From Minisyncoccota bacterium (lineage in GTDB: Bacteria; Patescibacteriota; Minisyncoccia; Phycocordibacterales; GCA-2747955), in the NCBI GenBank assembly GCA_938010795.1, contig CALLVB010000012.1, positions 1 through 11,897 on the forward strand: a DNA stretch of 11,897 nucleotides, written 5' to 3'. Under the pieces are notes generated by a model that saw only the letters and a program-made list of their open reading frames with translations, searched no databases and was not told the DNA's origin. A program made the translations under genes and the position numbers. This document shows positions 6,111 through 11,897 of this stretch, in pieces. Position 1 is the first letter of the stretch. Every line of letters begins with the position of its first letter.

Positions 6111-6274
6111 TGGAGAAGGGAGAAAGAAAATTTCTTTTCTTTCGTGGGAGTTGAACCGACGGAGGCATAACTTATCAACTCTTTCGGCCTGTTGATGAGT
6201 AGCCGAGTCGCGTCCAGCTGCTCATCACAACCAAAGGTTGTAATGGAGACAGCAGGATCACTTCCCCTTCTCCA
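6111..6274. repeat. 164-bp structured element bounded by tmRNA-acceptor-like inverted repeats
   Basis: The ends TGGAGAAGGG (6111-6120) and CCCTTCTCCA (6265-6274) are perfect inverted repeats and equal the tmRNA acceptor 3' strand. Inside are several perfect dyads: a 9-bp stem with a TTTC loop (6122-6143), ATCAAC/GTTGAT (6174-6179, 6191-6196), GATGAG/CTCATC (6194-6199, 6221-6226) and a 9-bp stem with an AAA loop (6224-6244, one T-G pair). Read on the - strand it ends with GGTTCAACTCCCAC, the 9-bp hairpin, then CCCTTCTCCA, that is, a T-arm and acceptor separated by a hairpin insert. It has no conserved ORF and does not fold as a normal tRNA. It could be a mobile miniature element, a tmRNA-derived fragment or an unknown RNA. 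Confidence 0.55.
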
Positions 6275-6279
6275 ATAAT

Positions 6280-6307
6280 TTGACATAAACATATTTTATG
6301 GTATTTT
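6280..6307 (+). promoter_or_regulatory. Promoter of the 6377 gene
   Basis: A consensus -35 TTGACA (6280-6285), 16 bp spacer and TATTTT (6302-6307). It begins 6 bp after the structured element ends. The predicted start is near 6314, which gives a leader of about 60 nt. Confidence 0.7.
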
Positions 6308-6314
6308 ATTATTA

Positions 6315-6369
6315 CTATCGATTTAGATAGTCAGGTATAGCATTGGCATACCTGTTCCCGATTTAGGAG
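6315..6369 (+). promoter_or_regulatory. Structured 5' leader with two hairpins and a Shine-Dalgarno
   Basis: The leader holds CTATC/GATAG (6315-6319, 6326-6330) and CAGGTAT/ATACCTG (6332-6338, 6348-6354), followed by AGGAG (6365-6369) 7 nt before the ATG. CGATTTAG occurs in the loop of the first hairpin (6319-6326) and again over the Shine-Dalgarno (6359-6366). It matches no riboswitch I know; control of translation or mRNA stability is possible. Confidence 0.45.
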
Positions 6370-6376
6370 AAAAACA

Positions 6377-6775
6377 ATGGGAAATTCAGTTGAACTAAAT
6401 TCAGCACAATTTGTTTCTGCCATCATCCTGGCAAAGACATACACATCTATTTTCAAAAAATCAGAGTCCCAGCTAAAATCACCACATGTACATGTGAAAA
6501 GTGCACTAATTGATGGACGCATTGAAGTTATAACCTCAAGCAAAATGCAAGATGGTTATAATATTCAAGTCGAGTTTGAAATGGAGATAGATGAAGAAAA
6601 AAATTGGCATATTAGCCCCTCTTCAAAAACTGATATGCTAATGGAGGTTTTCATTGACAAGAGTGTTCATGACGAGTACACACGTTACACACAAGCACGT
6701 GGTAATGACTTCCTAAAAAAGCAAAAGGGTATGCCTGGATGCAAGCTTGATGATTTTTATTTTTATCACGGATGA
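6377..6775 (+). CDS. Hypothetical protein, 132 residues
   Basis: I do not recognise this protein. It has no signal peptide or membrane segment and looks cytosolic. The N-terminal third (SAQFVSAIILAKTYTSIFKK) could be an amphipathic helix. A beta-rich middle follows (VHVKSALIDGRIEVITSS, YNIQVEFEMEID), then a helix-like, charged C-terminal part (HDEYTRYTQARGNDFLKKQKG) ending CKLDDFYFYHG. There is a single Cys near the end and no metal-binding cluster. The start at 6377 is supported by a strong AGGAG 7 nt upstream, a consensus promoter and a good terminator, so it is a real single-gene unit. It lies next to the tmRNA repeat cluster and may belong to the same accessory segment. Confidence 0.75.
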   Translation: MGNSVELNSAQFVSAIILAKTYTSIFKKSESQLKSPHVHVKSALIDGRIEVITSSKMQDGYNIQVEFEMEIDEEKNWHISPSSKTDMLMEVFIDKSVHDEYTRYTQARGNDFLKKQKGMPGCKLDDFYFYHG

Positions 6776-6786
6776 AGTAATATACT

Positions 6787-6814
6787 GGGCGGCTAAATAT
6801 GAGCCGCCCTTTTT
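6787..6814 (+). terminator. Terminator of the 6377 gene
   Basis: A perfect 8-bp GC-rich stem GGGCGGCT (6787-6794) / AGCCGCCC (6802-6809) followed by five T's. The convergent pyrG has no clear terminator of its own before this point, so the hairpin may also help stop that transcript. Confidence 0.92.
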
Positions 6815-6873
6815 GATACCTTGTCTATATATTTAAGACACACAAGCTATTCTTCTCCTGCCCATAATCAAAT

Positions 6874-8538
6874 TTATTTCCTATTTTTCTTACAAGCCTC
6901 CACAAACCCATTAAACACAGGATGCGGGTCGAGTGGCCTGGCTTTAAACTCAGGGTGGAATTGAACAGCGACAAAGAATGGATGTTTTGTTTTTGGTAGT
7001 TCGATGATCTCTGGCAATAATCCATCTGGAGATGTTGCTGAGATTTTTAACCCTTTCTCTTGAAGTAGGTCTGTGTACTCTGGGTTTACTTCATACCGAT
7101 GTCGGTGTCGCTCAGAGATGATCTCTGACTTATATAATTTGTGCGCCCATGTTCCCTTTGTAACCACCGCGTCGTATGTACCAAGTCGCATAGATCCTCC
7201 ATAATCACCCTTCCTCATGAGTTCTTCTTGCTCGGACATAATTGTCACCACCTTGTCTTGTGCCTTGGGTGAAATTTCGTAGCTTGTCGCGTCTTTGATA
7301 CCACATGCATTTCGTGCGTACTCAATTGCGGCAAGCTGCATTCCGTAACAAATTCCAAAGTAAGGAATTCCCTTTGTTCGGACATACTCGATCACACTGA
7401 TTTTCCCTTCAATACCCGTTGTTCCAAACCCGCCAGGAATCAATACTCCATCATATTTTTGCAAGCCTTTGAGCTTTCTCTTACCTGCTATTCCCTCAAA
7501 ATCTCGAGAATCTAACCAATGCAATTTAGGTTTTACACTGTTGTGATAACACGAATATTTAAGTGCCTCAATCACCGAAATATATGCATCTGAGAGTACA
7601 AAGTCTCCTGTTGAGAAATACTTACCGACAATAGCTATATTAATTTCTTGTCCCTGATTTTTTGATGCTGCAACAAAAGAGTTCCACGCAGTACGCGCTT
7701 TGTTGTCACGCCTTAATTTAGTCTTTGGAATATGCAACTTATCAATTAATGTCTGATCAAGTTTCTGATCTAAAAATACCTCAGGAATATCGTAAATACT
7801 ATCCAGATCTGGGGCTGAAATAATATCTTTTACACCCAATGAGGATGAGAATGCGATTTTCTCTTTTCTCTTCTGGTCGACTGAAACACTTGATCGTCCG
7901 ATAATGATATCTGGACTGAGCCCTGACTGTTGCATAGTTCTGATTGCGTATTGGGTTGGCTTTGTTTTCATCTCTCCGATCTTTTTAGGTGTTGGTAGAT
8001 ACGAAACCATAATAGAGATAACGTCTTTGGGTTGATTTGATTTTAAAATACGAGCGGCCTCTAGGAACAAAACATTTTGATATTCACCAAGTGTTCCTCC
8101 GATCTCAATAATTACCACATCAACGTCTTCGACCTTTCCTGCATTTTTGATTTGTTCAATTACTGCCAGTGGCACGTGTGGCACCACATCGACACACTTC
8201 CCTTTGTACTTGAGGGCACGCTCATCTTGAATTACTTTTAAATAGATTGATCCCGTGGTCATGTATGAGTCTCTTGTAAGTGACGTCCCCAAAAATCGCT
8301 CATAGTTCCCCATGTCTTGATCACACTCATATCCATCATCCAAAACAAAAACCTCACCGTGTTCAGTGGGGTTCATGGTCCCTGCGTCAACATTTACATA
8401 GGGGTCGATTTTAACCGATGAGACTGAGAGTCCTCGAAATTGGAGTATTTTTGCAATTGCAGATGATGAGACACCTTTTCCTACACCACTCATCACTCCA
8501 CCTACAACGAAAATGTATTTCGTATTCCGACGGGTCAT
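6874..8538 (-). CDS. pyrG: CTP synthase
   Basis: Converts UTP to CTP using ATP and ammonia released from glutamine, the last step of de novo CTP synthesis in the cytosol. The N-terminal amidoligase half begins KYIFVVGGVMSGVGKGVSS (P-loop; many homologues have GGVVSSLGKG) and includes KIDPYVNVDAGTMNPTEHGEVFV and DDGYECDQDMGNYERF. The C-terminal glutamine amidotransferase half has the nucleophile Cys in GICYGMQ, ERHRHRYEVN, and the His-Glu pair in QFHPEFKARP, so the triad is intact. Length is 554 residues from 8538, normal for the family. An upstream ATG at 8553 would add MYNGG, but that codon lies upstream of the -10 box (8545-8550) and should not be transcribed. The leaderless start at 8538 is therefore preferred. 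Confidence 0.97.
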   Translation of the reverse strand: MTRRNTKYIFVVGGVMSGVGKGVSSSAIAKILQFRGLSVSSVKIDPYVNVDAGTMNPTEHGEVFVLDDGYECDQDMGNYERFLGTSLTRDSYMTTGSIYLKVIQDERALKYKGKCVDVVPHVPLAVIEQIKNAGKVEDVDVVIIEIGGTLGEYQNVLFLEAARILKSNQPKDVISIMVSYLPTPKKIGEMKTKPTQYAIRTMQQSGLSPDIIIGRSSVSVDQKRKEKIAFSSSLGVKDIISAPDLDSIYDIPEVFLDQKLDQTLIDKLHIPKTKLRRDNKARTAWNSFVAASKNQGQEINIAIVGKYFSTGDFVLSDAYISVIEALKYSCYHNSVKPKLHWLDSRDFEGIAGKRKLKGLQKYDGVLIPGGFGTTGIEGKISVIEYVRTKGIPYFGICYGMQLAAIEYARNACGIKDATSYEISPKAQDKVVTIMSEQEELMRKGDYGGSMRLGTYDAVVTKGTWAHKLYKSEIISERHRHRYEVNPEYTDLLQEKGLKISATSPDGLLPEIIELPKTKHPFFVAVQFHPEFKARPLDPHPVFNGFVEACKKNRK

Positions 8539-8544
8539 CCCACC

Positions 8545-8550
8545 ATTATA
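8545..8550 (-). promoter_or_regulatory. pyrG -10 box, leaderless start
   Basis: TATAAT on the - strand ends 6 nt before the ATG at 8538, so the predicted +1 is the A of the start codon. The only -35-like sequence at 17 bp is TTTTTG, which is also the T-run of the upstream gene's terminator. Confidence 0.6.
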
Positions 8551-8565
8551 CATAAAATATATTGC

Positions 8566-8595
8566 AACAAAAATAACGCCCTATCGGGCGCTATT
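8566..8595 (-). terminator. Terminator of the YecM-like gene
   Basis: On the - strand AATAGCGCCC and GGGCGTTATT form a 10-bp stem with one G-U pair around GATA, followed by a T-run. It stands 15 bp after the stop codon and overlaps the pyrG promoter region. Confidence 0.85.
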
Positions 8596-8610
8596 ATAAT
8601 ATCTAAAGAT

Positions 8611-9108
8611 CTATAAACCTTGTCGTGCCTTTTCAATTAGGACATCTCTGGTAAAAACAAATTTGATATCACCAGTCAATTTAATTTCGTGGGTAGTGTG
8701 ATGAGGTCTTTGCTTCTCAATAACATGATAGCCGTTTTCTCGTACAGTCTGCACAGCAGCATCATAAGCATCGCCAAAATAAACCTCTATATGATCCCAC
8801 GTTCCTCGCTGAGGTCTGTCAGATCTTACGTCTGCGAGCTCCAAGGTTGTAACCTCACCCCAGTTAGTAAGGAAAGCATCTTTCATCTGTATAGTAGAAA
8901 TATCTCGACCACTGATAAGCGTAGTGTGAATTTCACATCCCTGCTTTTGAAACAAATCCAAGATCATATTGTACTGCCCATGAGTTTCACATTTAAAACA
9001 CACATGATCAGCAACACCATTGGGGACCAATGTATAGAGTTTACTCGCATAACACGCAAACAATACTATTTTTGCTTCCCCTTTCTGTAAAAAAGTTCGT
9101 ATATCCAT
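8611..9108 (-). CDS. YecM-like VOC-fold protein (putative)
   Basis: Likely member of the YecM family, small proteins of the vicinal oxygen chelate fold whose biochemical role is not established. The 165-residue product matches the family pattern: ADHVCFKC with H35 (compare DHI-R-C), ISGRDISTIQM (compare INGRPI), TLELAD with E90, and GTWDHIEVYF with H106 and E108 (compare GWEHIEIV). H35, E90, H106 and E108 are candidates for metal ligands. No signal peptide is present. The start is supported by AGGAG (9115-9119) 6 nt upstream of the ATG. It begins 48 bp after the MgtC/DUF4010 gene on the same strand and is followed by a clear terminator, so the two probably share a transcript. The assignment rests on motif spacing, not on a search. 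Confidence 0.65.
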   Translation of the reverse strand: MDIRTFLQKGEAKIVLFACYASKLYTLVPNGVADHVCFKCETHGQYNMILDLFQKQGCEIHTTLISGRDISTIQMKDAFLTNWGEVTTLELADVRSDRPQRGTWDHIEVYFGDAYDAAVQTVRENGYHVIEKQRPHHTTHEIKLTGDIKFVFTRDVLIEKARQGL

Positions 9109-9156
9109 TTAAATCTCCTACGTAATATAGTTTCCATAAGAGATAATACCAGAGCC

Positions 9157-10428
9157 TTACACAAACAAGAAGGTCACAAGGCCTACAAACGAAATAATAG
9201 TAATGGTGAGTGTGTTCATAATGGCAACATCACGTCTGGAGAGAATCCATACATATACTATCTTCACAAGAGTATTCACGATAATGGCCAATGTGATCGC
9301 TTGTACAGCAAGAACTTGTGTAATCCCCGCTGCTTTAAATGCTTGGAGGGAAGATAAGATAGTTGCGTCAACATCAATAAATCCAGACAAAACAGCAGTA
9401 ATGAGAACCCCATAATCTCCAAGATACTCTTTACCAAGAGCAACAGCGAGAAGAACCACGATAAACAGAGCACCAAACTTGAGTGCAGGAATAAGCTCAA
9501 ATGGGCTCTCTAGCTGTGGAACAATTGCCTCTTCTTTATCTGCGTGCTGCCTTCTTCCATACACACATAACAAGAGCACTGCCGTAATAAACATTGCTGC
9601 TGGAATAAGTGCAACTATTTTTAAATCAATTGGTGCGATTACCACAATAGTAATAATCGTTCGTACTAACATTGTCGCTACGGCAACAAGCAGAGCAACT
9701 ACAAAGAGATTCCTCGGTAAGTCCTTCTTTTGTTTTGCCTTGATGGCCAGTGCGGTAGTTACGGCTGTGCTCGATACAAGAGCTCCGAGAAATGATGTCA
9801 CTATTAATCCTTTCTTTGAGTCAATATGTTTTTGCAAAAAATATCCTACAAATCCAATAGCTGAGATAAAAATTACCAAGAGCCAAATATCAAATGGTAC
9901 CAACACTCCCCACGGATCAACAGCAACTTGTGGCAAAAATGGCAATACCACTGCTGAGAGAATCAGCAGTTGGAGAGCCCCTCCCCACTCTTGTGGTGAA
10001 ATACCTCGGGCAAATTTGTGCAACTGATCTTTGAAACCAGTTAAAAGACCAATAGTTACAGTCACCAGAATCGCAACGATGTATTCACCATTTCCCACAA
10101 AAACCCCTACGAGAAACATGATCAATGTTGAGAACTCTGAGGTGAGACCGATGAGGTGTAATTTGAATACTCCGTTGTAATACGCAATAGAGAGAAACAC
10201 TAAAACTCCTAACAAACATATGACTGGCAAATATGGTATTTGTGGAATCATGGTTGAGATTGCACCCAACATCACAATGAGTGGCAATGTCCGGAATCCA
10301 ACAAAACTTTCTGATCCTTCTTTTTGTATATCTATCTCTCGACGCAAGCCAATAAAAAGACCTAGGAAGAGCGCGATAGCTAATTTAAATATAATTGAGT
10401 CTGGTGAGAGAAGAGAGAGTATATCCAT
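9157..10428 (-). CDS. MgtC/SapB and DUF4010 family membrane protein
   Basis: Multi-spanning membrane protein of unknown substrate; MgtC-domain proteins are linked to magnesium limitation and membrane homeostasis, while DUF4010 is uncharacterised. The 423-residue product starts with an MgtC-like part (about 10-140) with ALFLGLFIGLRREI and GFRTLPLIVMLGAI, matching the conserved GxxIGxxRE and GxRT elements. A DUF4010-like membrane domain follows (about 150-415) with SFLGALVSSTAVTTALAIKA and, near residue 350, SGFIDVDATILSS. I count roughly a dozen hydrophobic segments. The architecture (MgtC fused to DUF4010) is known in other bacteria. The ATG at 10428 follows a -10 box by 6 nt, so the mRNA should be leaderless. 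It is divergent from the LOG-family gene and upstream of the YecM-like gene. Confidence 0.88.
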   Translation of the reverse strand: MDILSLLSPDSIIFKLAIALFLGLFIGLRREIDIQKEGSESFVGFRTLPLIVMLGAISTMIPQIPYLPVICLLGVLVFLSIAYYNGVFKLHLIGLTSEFSTLIMFLVGVFVGNGEYIVAILVTVTIGLLTGFKDQLHKFARGISPQEWGGALQLLILSAVVLPFLPQVAVDPWGVLVPFDIWLLVIFISAIGFVGYFLQKHIDSKKGLIVTSFLGALVSSTAVTTALAIKAKQKKDLPRNLFVVALLVAVATMLVRTIITIVVIAPIDLKIVALIPAAMFITAVLLLCVYGRRQHADKEEAIVPQLESPFELIPALKFGALFIVVLLAVALGKEYLGDYGVLITAVLSGFIDVDATILSSLQAFKAAGITQVLAVQAITLAIIVNTLVKIVYVWILSRRDVAIMNTLTITIISFVGLVTFLFV

Positions 10429-10434
10429 AGATAT

Positions 10435-10440
10435 ATTGTA
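10435..10440 (-). promoter_or_regulatory. MgtC/DUF4010 gene -10 box, leaderless start
   Basis: TACAAT on the - strand lies 6 nt before the ATG, which puts the predicted +1 on the start codon. No clear -35 is seen and no Shine-Dalgarno is present. Confidence 0.5.
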
Positions 10441-10474
10441 CCGTACTATTATGTTTTTACTCCCTTATTTCCTA

Positions 10475-10480
10475 TATAAT
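10475..10480 (+). promoter_or_regulatory. LOG-family gene -10 box, near-leaderless start
   Basis: Consensus TATAAT ends 8 nt before the ATG at 10489; the predicted leader is about 2 nt. There is no Shine-Dalgarno and only a poor -35. It is divergent from the MgtC/DUF4010 promoter, with the two -10 boxes 34 bp apart. Confidence 0.6.
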
Positions 10481-10488
10481 ACACAGAT

Positions 10489-11280
10489 ATGAATAACGAA
10501 GAACACAAACCTGAACACACATGTCCTATCGAAGGATGTGGTTCAGATGAAAAGACACGACTTGAATGGTCTCCAGAAGAAGCAGCAAAGAAACCAGTTG
10601 GTTTGCAGCATTATGATAAAGCTCATACGACCAAAGAGTTTCTAGAAATGACAGAAGATCGAATGGTTCAAATAAACAAAGAACTAAGAGAAGCGTTTAA
10701 AACTATTGCTGATTTTCCAAAGTCTGTAACATTTTTTGGTTCAGCACGTCTGCAGCCTGGAACTGAGTTTTATGAAAAAGCACGGAGTCTTGGTGCAAAA
10801 TGTTGTAAAGAAGGATTTGGAGTTGTGACAGGTGGAGGACCAGGAATTATGGAGGCTGGAAATCTAGGAACCTTTGAAACCTGTGGTTCAGGAATTGGAT
10901 TTAATATTGTGCTTCCTTTTGAACAAAAAGCTAATCCAAATGTTACTCATGGAGTAGACTTTGAATACTTTTTTACTCGTAAGTTCACGATGAACTTTAC
11001 CGGAGAAGCATACTTATGTTTCCCAGGTGGATTTGGAACCATGGATGAATTCTTTGAAATTCTAACACTGGTGCAGACCAAGAAAGTTGAGAAGATCCCT
11101 ATTATCTTAGTTGGTAAAGAATTCTGGCAACCAATTATGGACTATTCTAAAGATGTACTCCTTGATAAGTTTGGGACTATTTCAAAAGAAGATCTAGACT
11201 TGTTTGTGATTCTAGATGATGAAGATGAAATTATGGAGATTGTAAGAAATGCTCCACTGCGAGGTGAATATTATAACTAG
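10489..11280 (+). CDS. LOG family (TIGR00730) Rossmann-fold protein
   Basis: Belongs to the lysine decarboxylase-like/LOG family. Characterised LOG members hydrolyse the N-glycosidic bond of (cytokinin) nucleoside monophosphates; the bacterial role in general is unclear. The Rossmann-like domain (about 78-257) has VTFFGSAR, GGGPGIMEA (115-123), FTRKFTMNF with R164-K165, and PGGFGTMDE (179-187) carrying the catalytic Glu, so the active-site signature PGGxGTxxE is complete. The first 77 residues are an extension with CPIEGCG (12-18) and a charged, helix-prone stretch; the two Cys (plus His10) are too few to be called a zinc site. Total length is 263 residues against roughly 180-200 for a minimal LOG protein. 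It has its own promoter and terminator, and is monocistronic. Confidence 0.92.
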   Translation: MNNEEHKPEHTCPIEGCGSDEKTRLEWSPEEAAKKPVGLQHYDKAHTTKEFLEMTEDRMVQINKELREAFKTIADFPKSVTFFGSARLQPGTEFYEKARSLGAKCCKEGFGVVTGGGPGIMEAGNLGTFETCGSGIGFNIVLPFEQKANPNVTHGVDFEYFFTRKFTMNFTGEAYLCFPGGFGTMDEFFEILTLVQTKKVEKIPIILVGKEFWQPIMDYSKDVLLDKFGTISKEDLDLFVILDDEDEIMEIVRNAPLRGEYYN

Positions 11281-11295
11281 TCTTGGTAAGGAATT

Positions 11296-11322
11296 AAAAA
11301 GCGGCCGTACGGCCGCTTTTTT
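11296..11322. terminator. Bidirectional terminator between the LOG gene and comEC unit
   Basis: AAAAAGCGGCCG / CGGCCGCTTTTT is a perfectly symmetrical stem with a minimal loop (GTAC), with T-runs on both strands. It can end the LOG gene on + and the comEC-side transcript on -. Confidence 0.92.
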
Positions 11323-11335
11323 ACACTCAACTTCT

Positions 11336-11509
11336 TTACAAGATAATCGCTAATAGCAATACTATGGCATAAAAAGGAATCACCATCATAATTGCAGCAG
11401 CAACCGAATACCCATAAACAGCAAATGACCTTTTCACAAAACTATCTGAATTAAGCTAACCCCTGTAACTATATGTATCAATTTTCTTTGTTTTTACTTG
11501 CTTTTCCAT
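11336..11509 (-). pseudogene. Small membrane-protein ORF interrupted by an in-frame UAG
   Basis: Read on the - strand from ATG at 11509, the frame gives MEKQVKTKKIDTYSYRG, then UAG (11458-11456), then continues without a break as LNSDSFVKRSFAVYGYSV and a hydrophobic stretch (AAAIMMVIPFYAIVLLLAIIL) to UAA at 11336. Without the stop it would be a 57-58 residue protein with a basic N terminus and one C-terminal membrane segment, a coherent design that spans the UAG. The affected codon could have been TGG (Trp). The start overlaps the last 16 nt of comEC, suggesting translational coupling. Elsewhere in the window UAG ends normal genes, so this looks like a nonsense mutation, with readthrough or a sequencing error as alternatives. 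No family is recognised. Confidence 0.5.
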
Positions 11510-11897
11510 ATCTTTTGATTATACATCCAAATCAAAAAATATATACCGTACACTAACCCAAGCGTAAACATAGAAATCGCTGGTACATGGATAGACGCAA
11601 ACGGAATCTGTGCAAACCAAGCAACAATTGTCAGTATGTAACCAAGAAGTACCCACGTGAGCGTCATAATTGGAATAACAAATAGACGAGATATTGTTGA
11701 GACTATAATCATAATGAACCCAACTAACATCGTGAATGGCACGACCCACAAGACTAAAATGTTTACTATTGGAGAAACCAGGGACACTTCCCCTGTCATG
11801 TACATAAGTAATGGAAACACAAACACTTGTGTACCTATCGATGCGGCAGCAAGACCTCGAAAATCAAAATATGTTTGAGGTATCCATGTTAATCTTG
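11494..11897 (-). CDS. comEC: ComEC/Rec2 competence channel protein, C-terminal part (runs off the window)
   Basis: ComEC is the inner-membrane channel that passes single-stranded DNA into the cytoplasm during natural transformation. The open frame enters from the right edge and reads RLTWIPQTYFDFRGLAAASI, then GTQVFVFPLLMYMTGEVSLV and SPIVNILVLWVVPFTMLVGF. This is the hallmark end of the competence domain (compare W-P..F.LRE..A.T..AQ....PLLLY.FG..SLVSP..NLL.LP.VP). Several membrane segments follow, and the protein ends QKIWKSK. A GTG at 11826 could be mistaken for the start, but the conserved frame is open upstream of it. No metallo-beta-lactamase domain follows, unlike long ComEC proteins. 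It is followed and overlapped by the small interrupted ORF. Confidence 0.85.
   Translation of the reverse strand, partial: RLTWIPQTYFDFRGLAAASIGTQVFVFPLLMYMTGEVSLVSPIVNILVLWVVPFTMLVGFIMIIVSTISRLFVIPIMTLTWVLLGYILTIVAWFAQIPFASIHVPAISMFTLGLVYGIYFLIWMYNQKIWKSK

Noticed and set aside
6111..6274. tRNA or intron-containing tRNA on the - strand
   Set aside because: The 7-bp acceptor and a T-loop are present, but the T-arm is separated from the acceptor by a 23-nt hairpin segment, the T-stem has a mismatch, and no D-arm or anticodon arm can be placed. It is also too short for a group I intron, and none of the conserved core elements is visible.
6089..6292. 67-codon open frame on the - strand through the structured element
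   Set aside because: No Shine-Dalgarno or promoter, low-complexity and atypical residues, and it runs through the inverted repeats and terminator. It is best explained by the repeat structure.
9479..10027. 182-codon + strand frame inside the MgtC/DUF4010 gene
   Set aside because: Antisense of membrane-protein codons, with no start signals; a shadow frame.
11456..11458. UAG as a reassigned sense codon in this organism
   Set aside because: The DUF192, YecM-like and LOG genes end properly at UAG, so general reassignment is unlikely.
1..11897. CRISPR array, toxin-antitoxin pair, or phage defence system
   Set aside because: I see no regularly spaced repeats, cas genes, paired small ORFs with toxin motifs, or defence-associated nuclease or helicase domains.

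Overview
The window reads as chromosomal DNA of a small-genome bacterium, most likely of the Candidate Phyla Radiation (Patescibacteria). I base this on the mix of genes (short RelA/SpoT protein, FtsH, SmpB, CTP synthase, DUF192, MgtC/DUF4010, a LOG-like protein, and ComEC), on AT-rich sequence (about 37-40% GC in the lines I hand-counted), on tight spacing, and on several genes whose promoter -10 box lies so close to the start codon that the mRNA should be leaderless. The phylum assignment is inference; no rRNA or ribosomal protein is present. The standard genetic code is supported: UAA, UAG and UGA all end genes here.

Layout. 1-1740: a (p)ppGpp synthetase/hydrolase on + facing ftsH on -, sharing a perfect hairpin terminator. 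3746-3856: divergent ftsH and smpB promoters. 3856-4788: smpB and a membrane-anchored DUF192 gene in one operon. 4790-5485: a GcrA-like regulator gene of higher GC content with its own promoter, an operator-like dyad and a terminator. 5517-5928: tmRNA (ssrA), encoding the tag ANAKIKSPYASMVPAFA. 5931-6376: no convincing gene, but a dense cluster of direct and inverted copies of the tmRNA 3' end, two terminators and a 164-bp structured element. 6377-6775: an unrecognised 132-residue protein behind a strong promoter and a two-hairpin leader. 6874-8538: pyrG (-). 8611-10428: a YecM-like gene and an MgtC/DUF4010 membrane protein gene (-). 10489-11280: a LOG-family protein gene (+). 11336-11897: the end of comEC (-), overlapped by a small membrane-protein ORF that is broken by one in-frame UAG.

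How the genes fit together. SmpB and tmRNA form the trans-translation ribosome rescue system, and the adjacent FtsH is a protease of a family known to degrade ssrA-tagged proteins, so about 4 kb holds tagging and degradation functions. RelA/SpoT adds the stringent response. The rest is housekeeping (CTP synthesis), transport (MgtC/DUF4010, ComEC) and small proteins of unknown role. The points most worth a second look are the tmRNA 3'-end repeat cluster with its 164-bp structured element, the UAG-interrupted small membrane ORF, the GcrA-like gene with its operator, and the recurring leaderless promoter layout.
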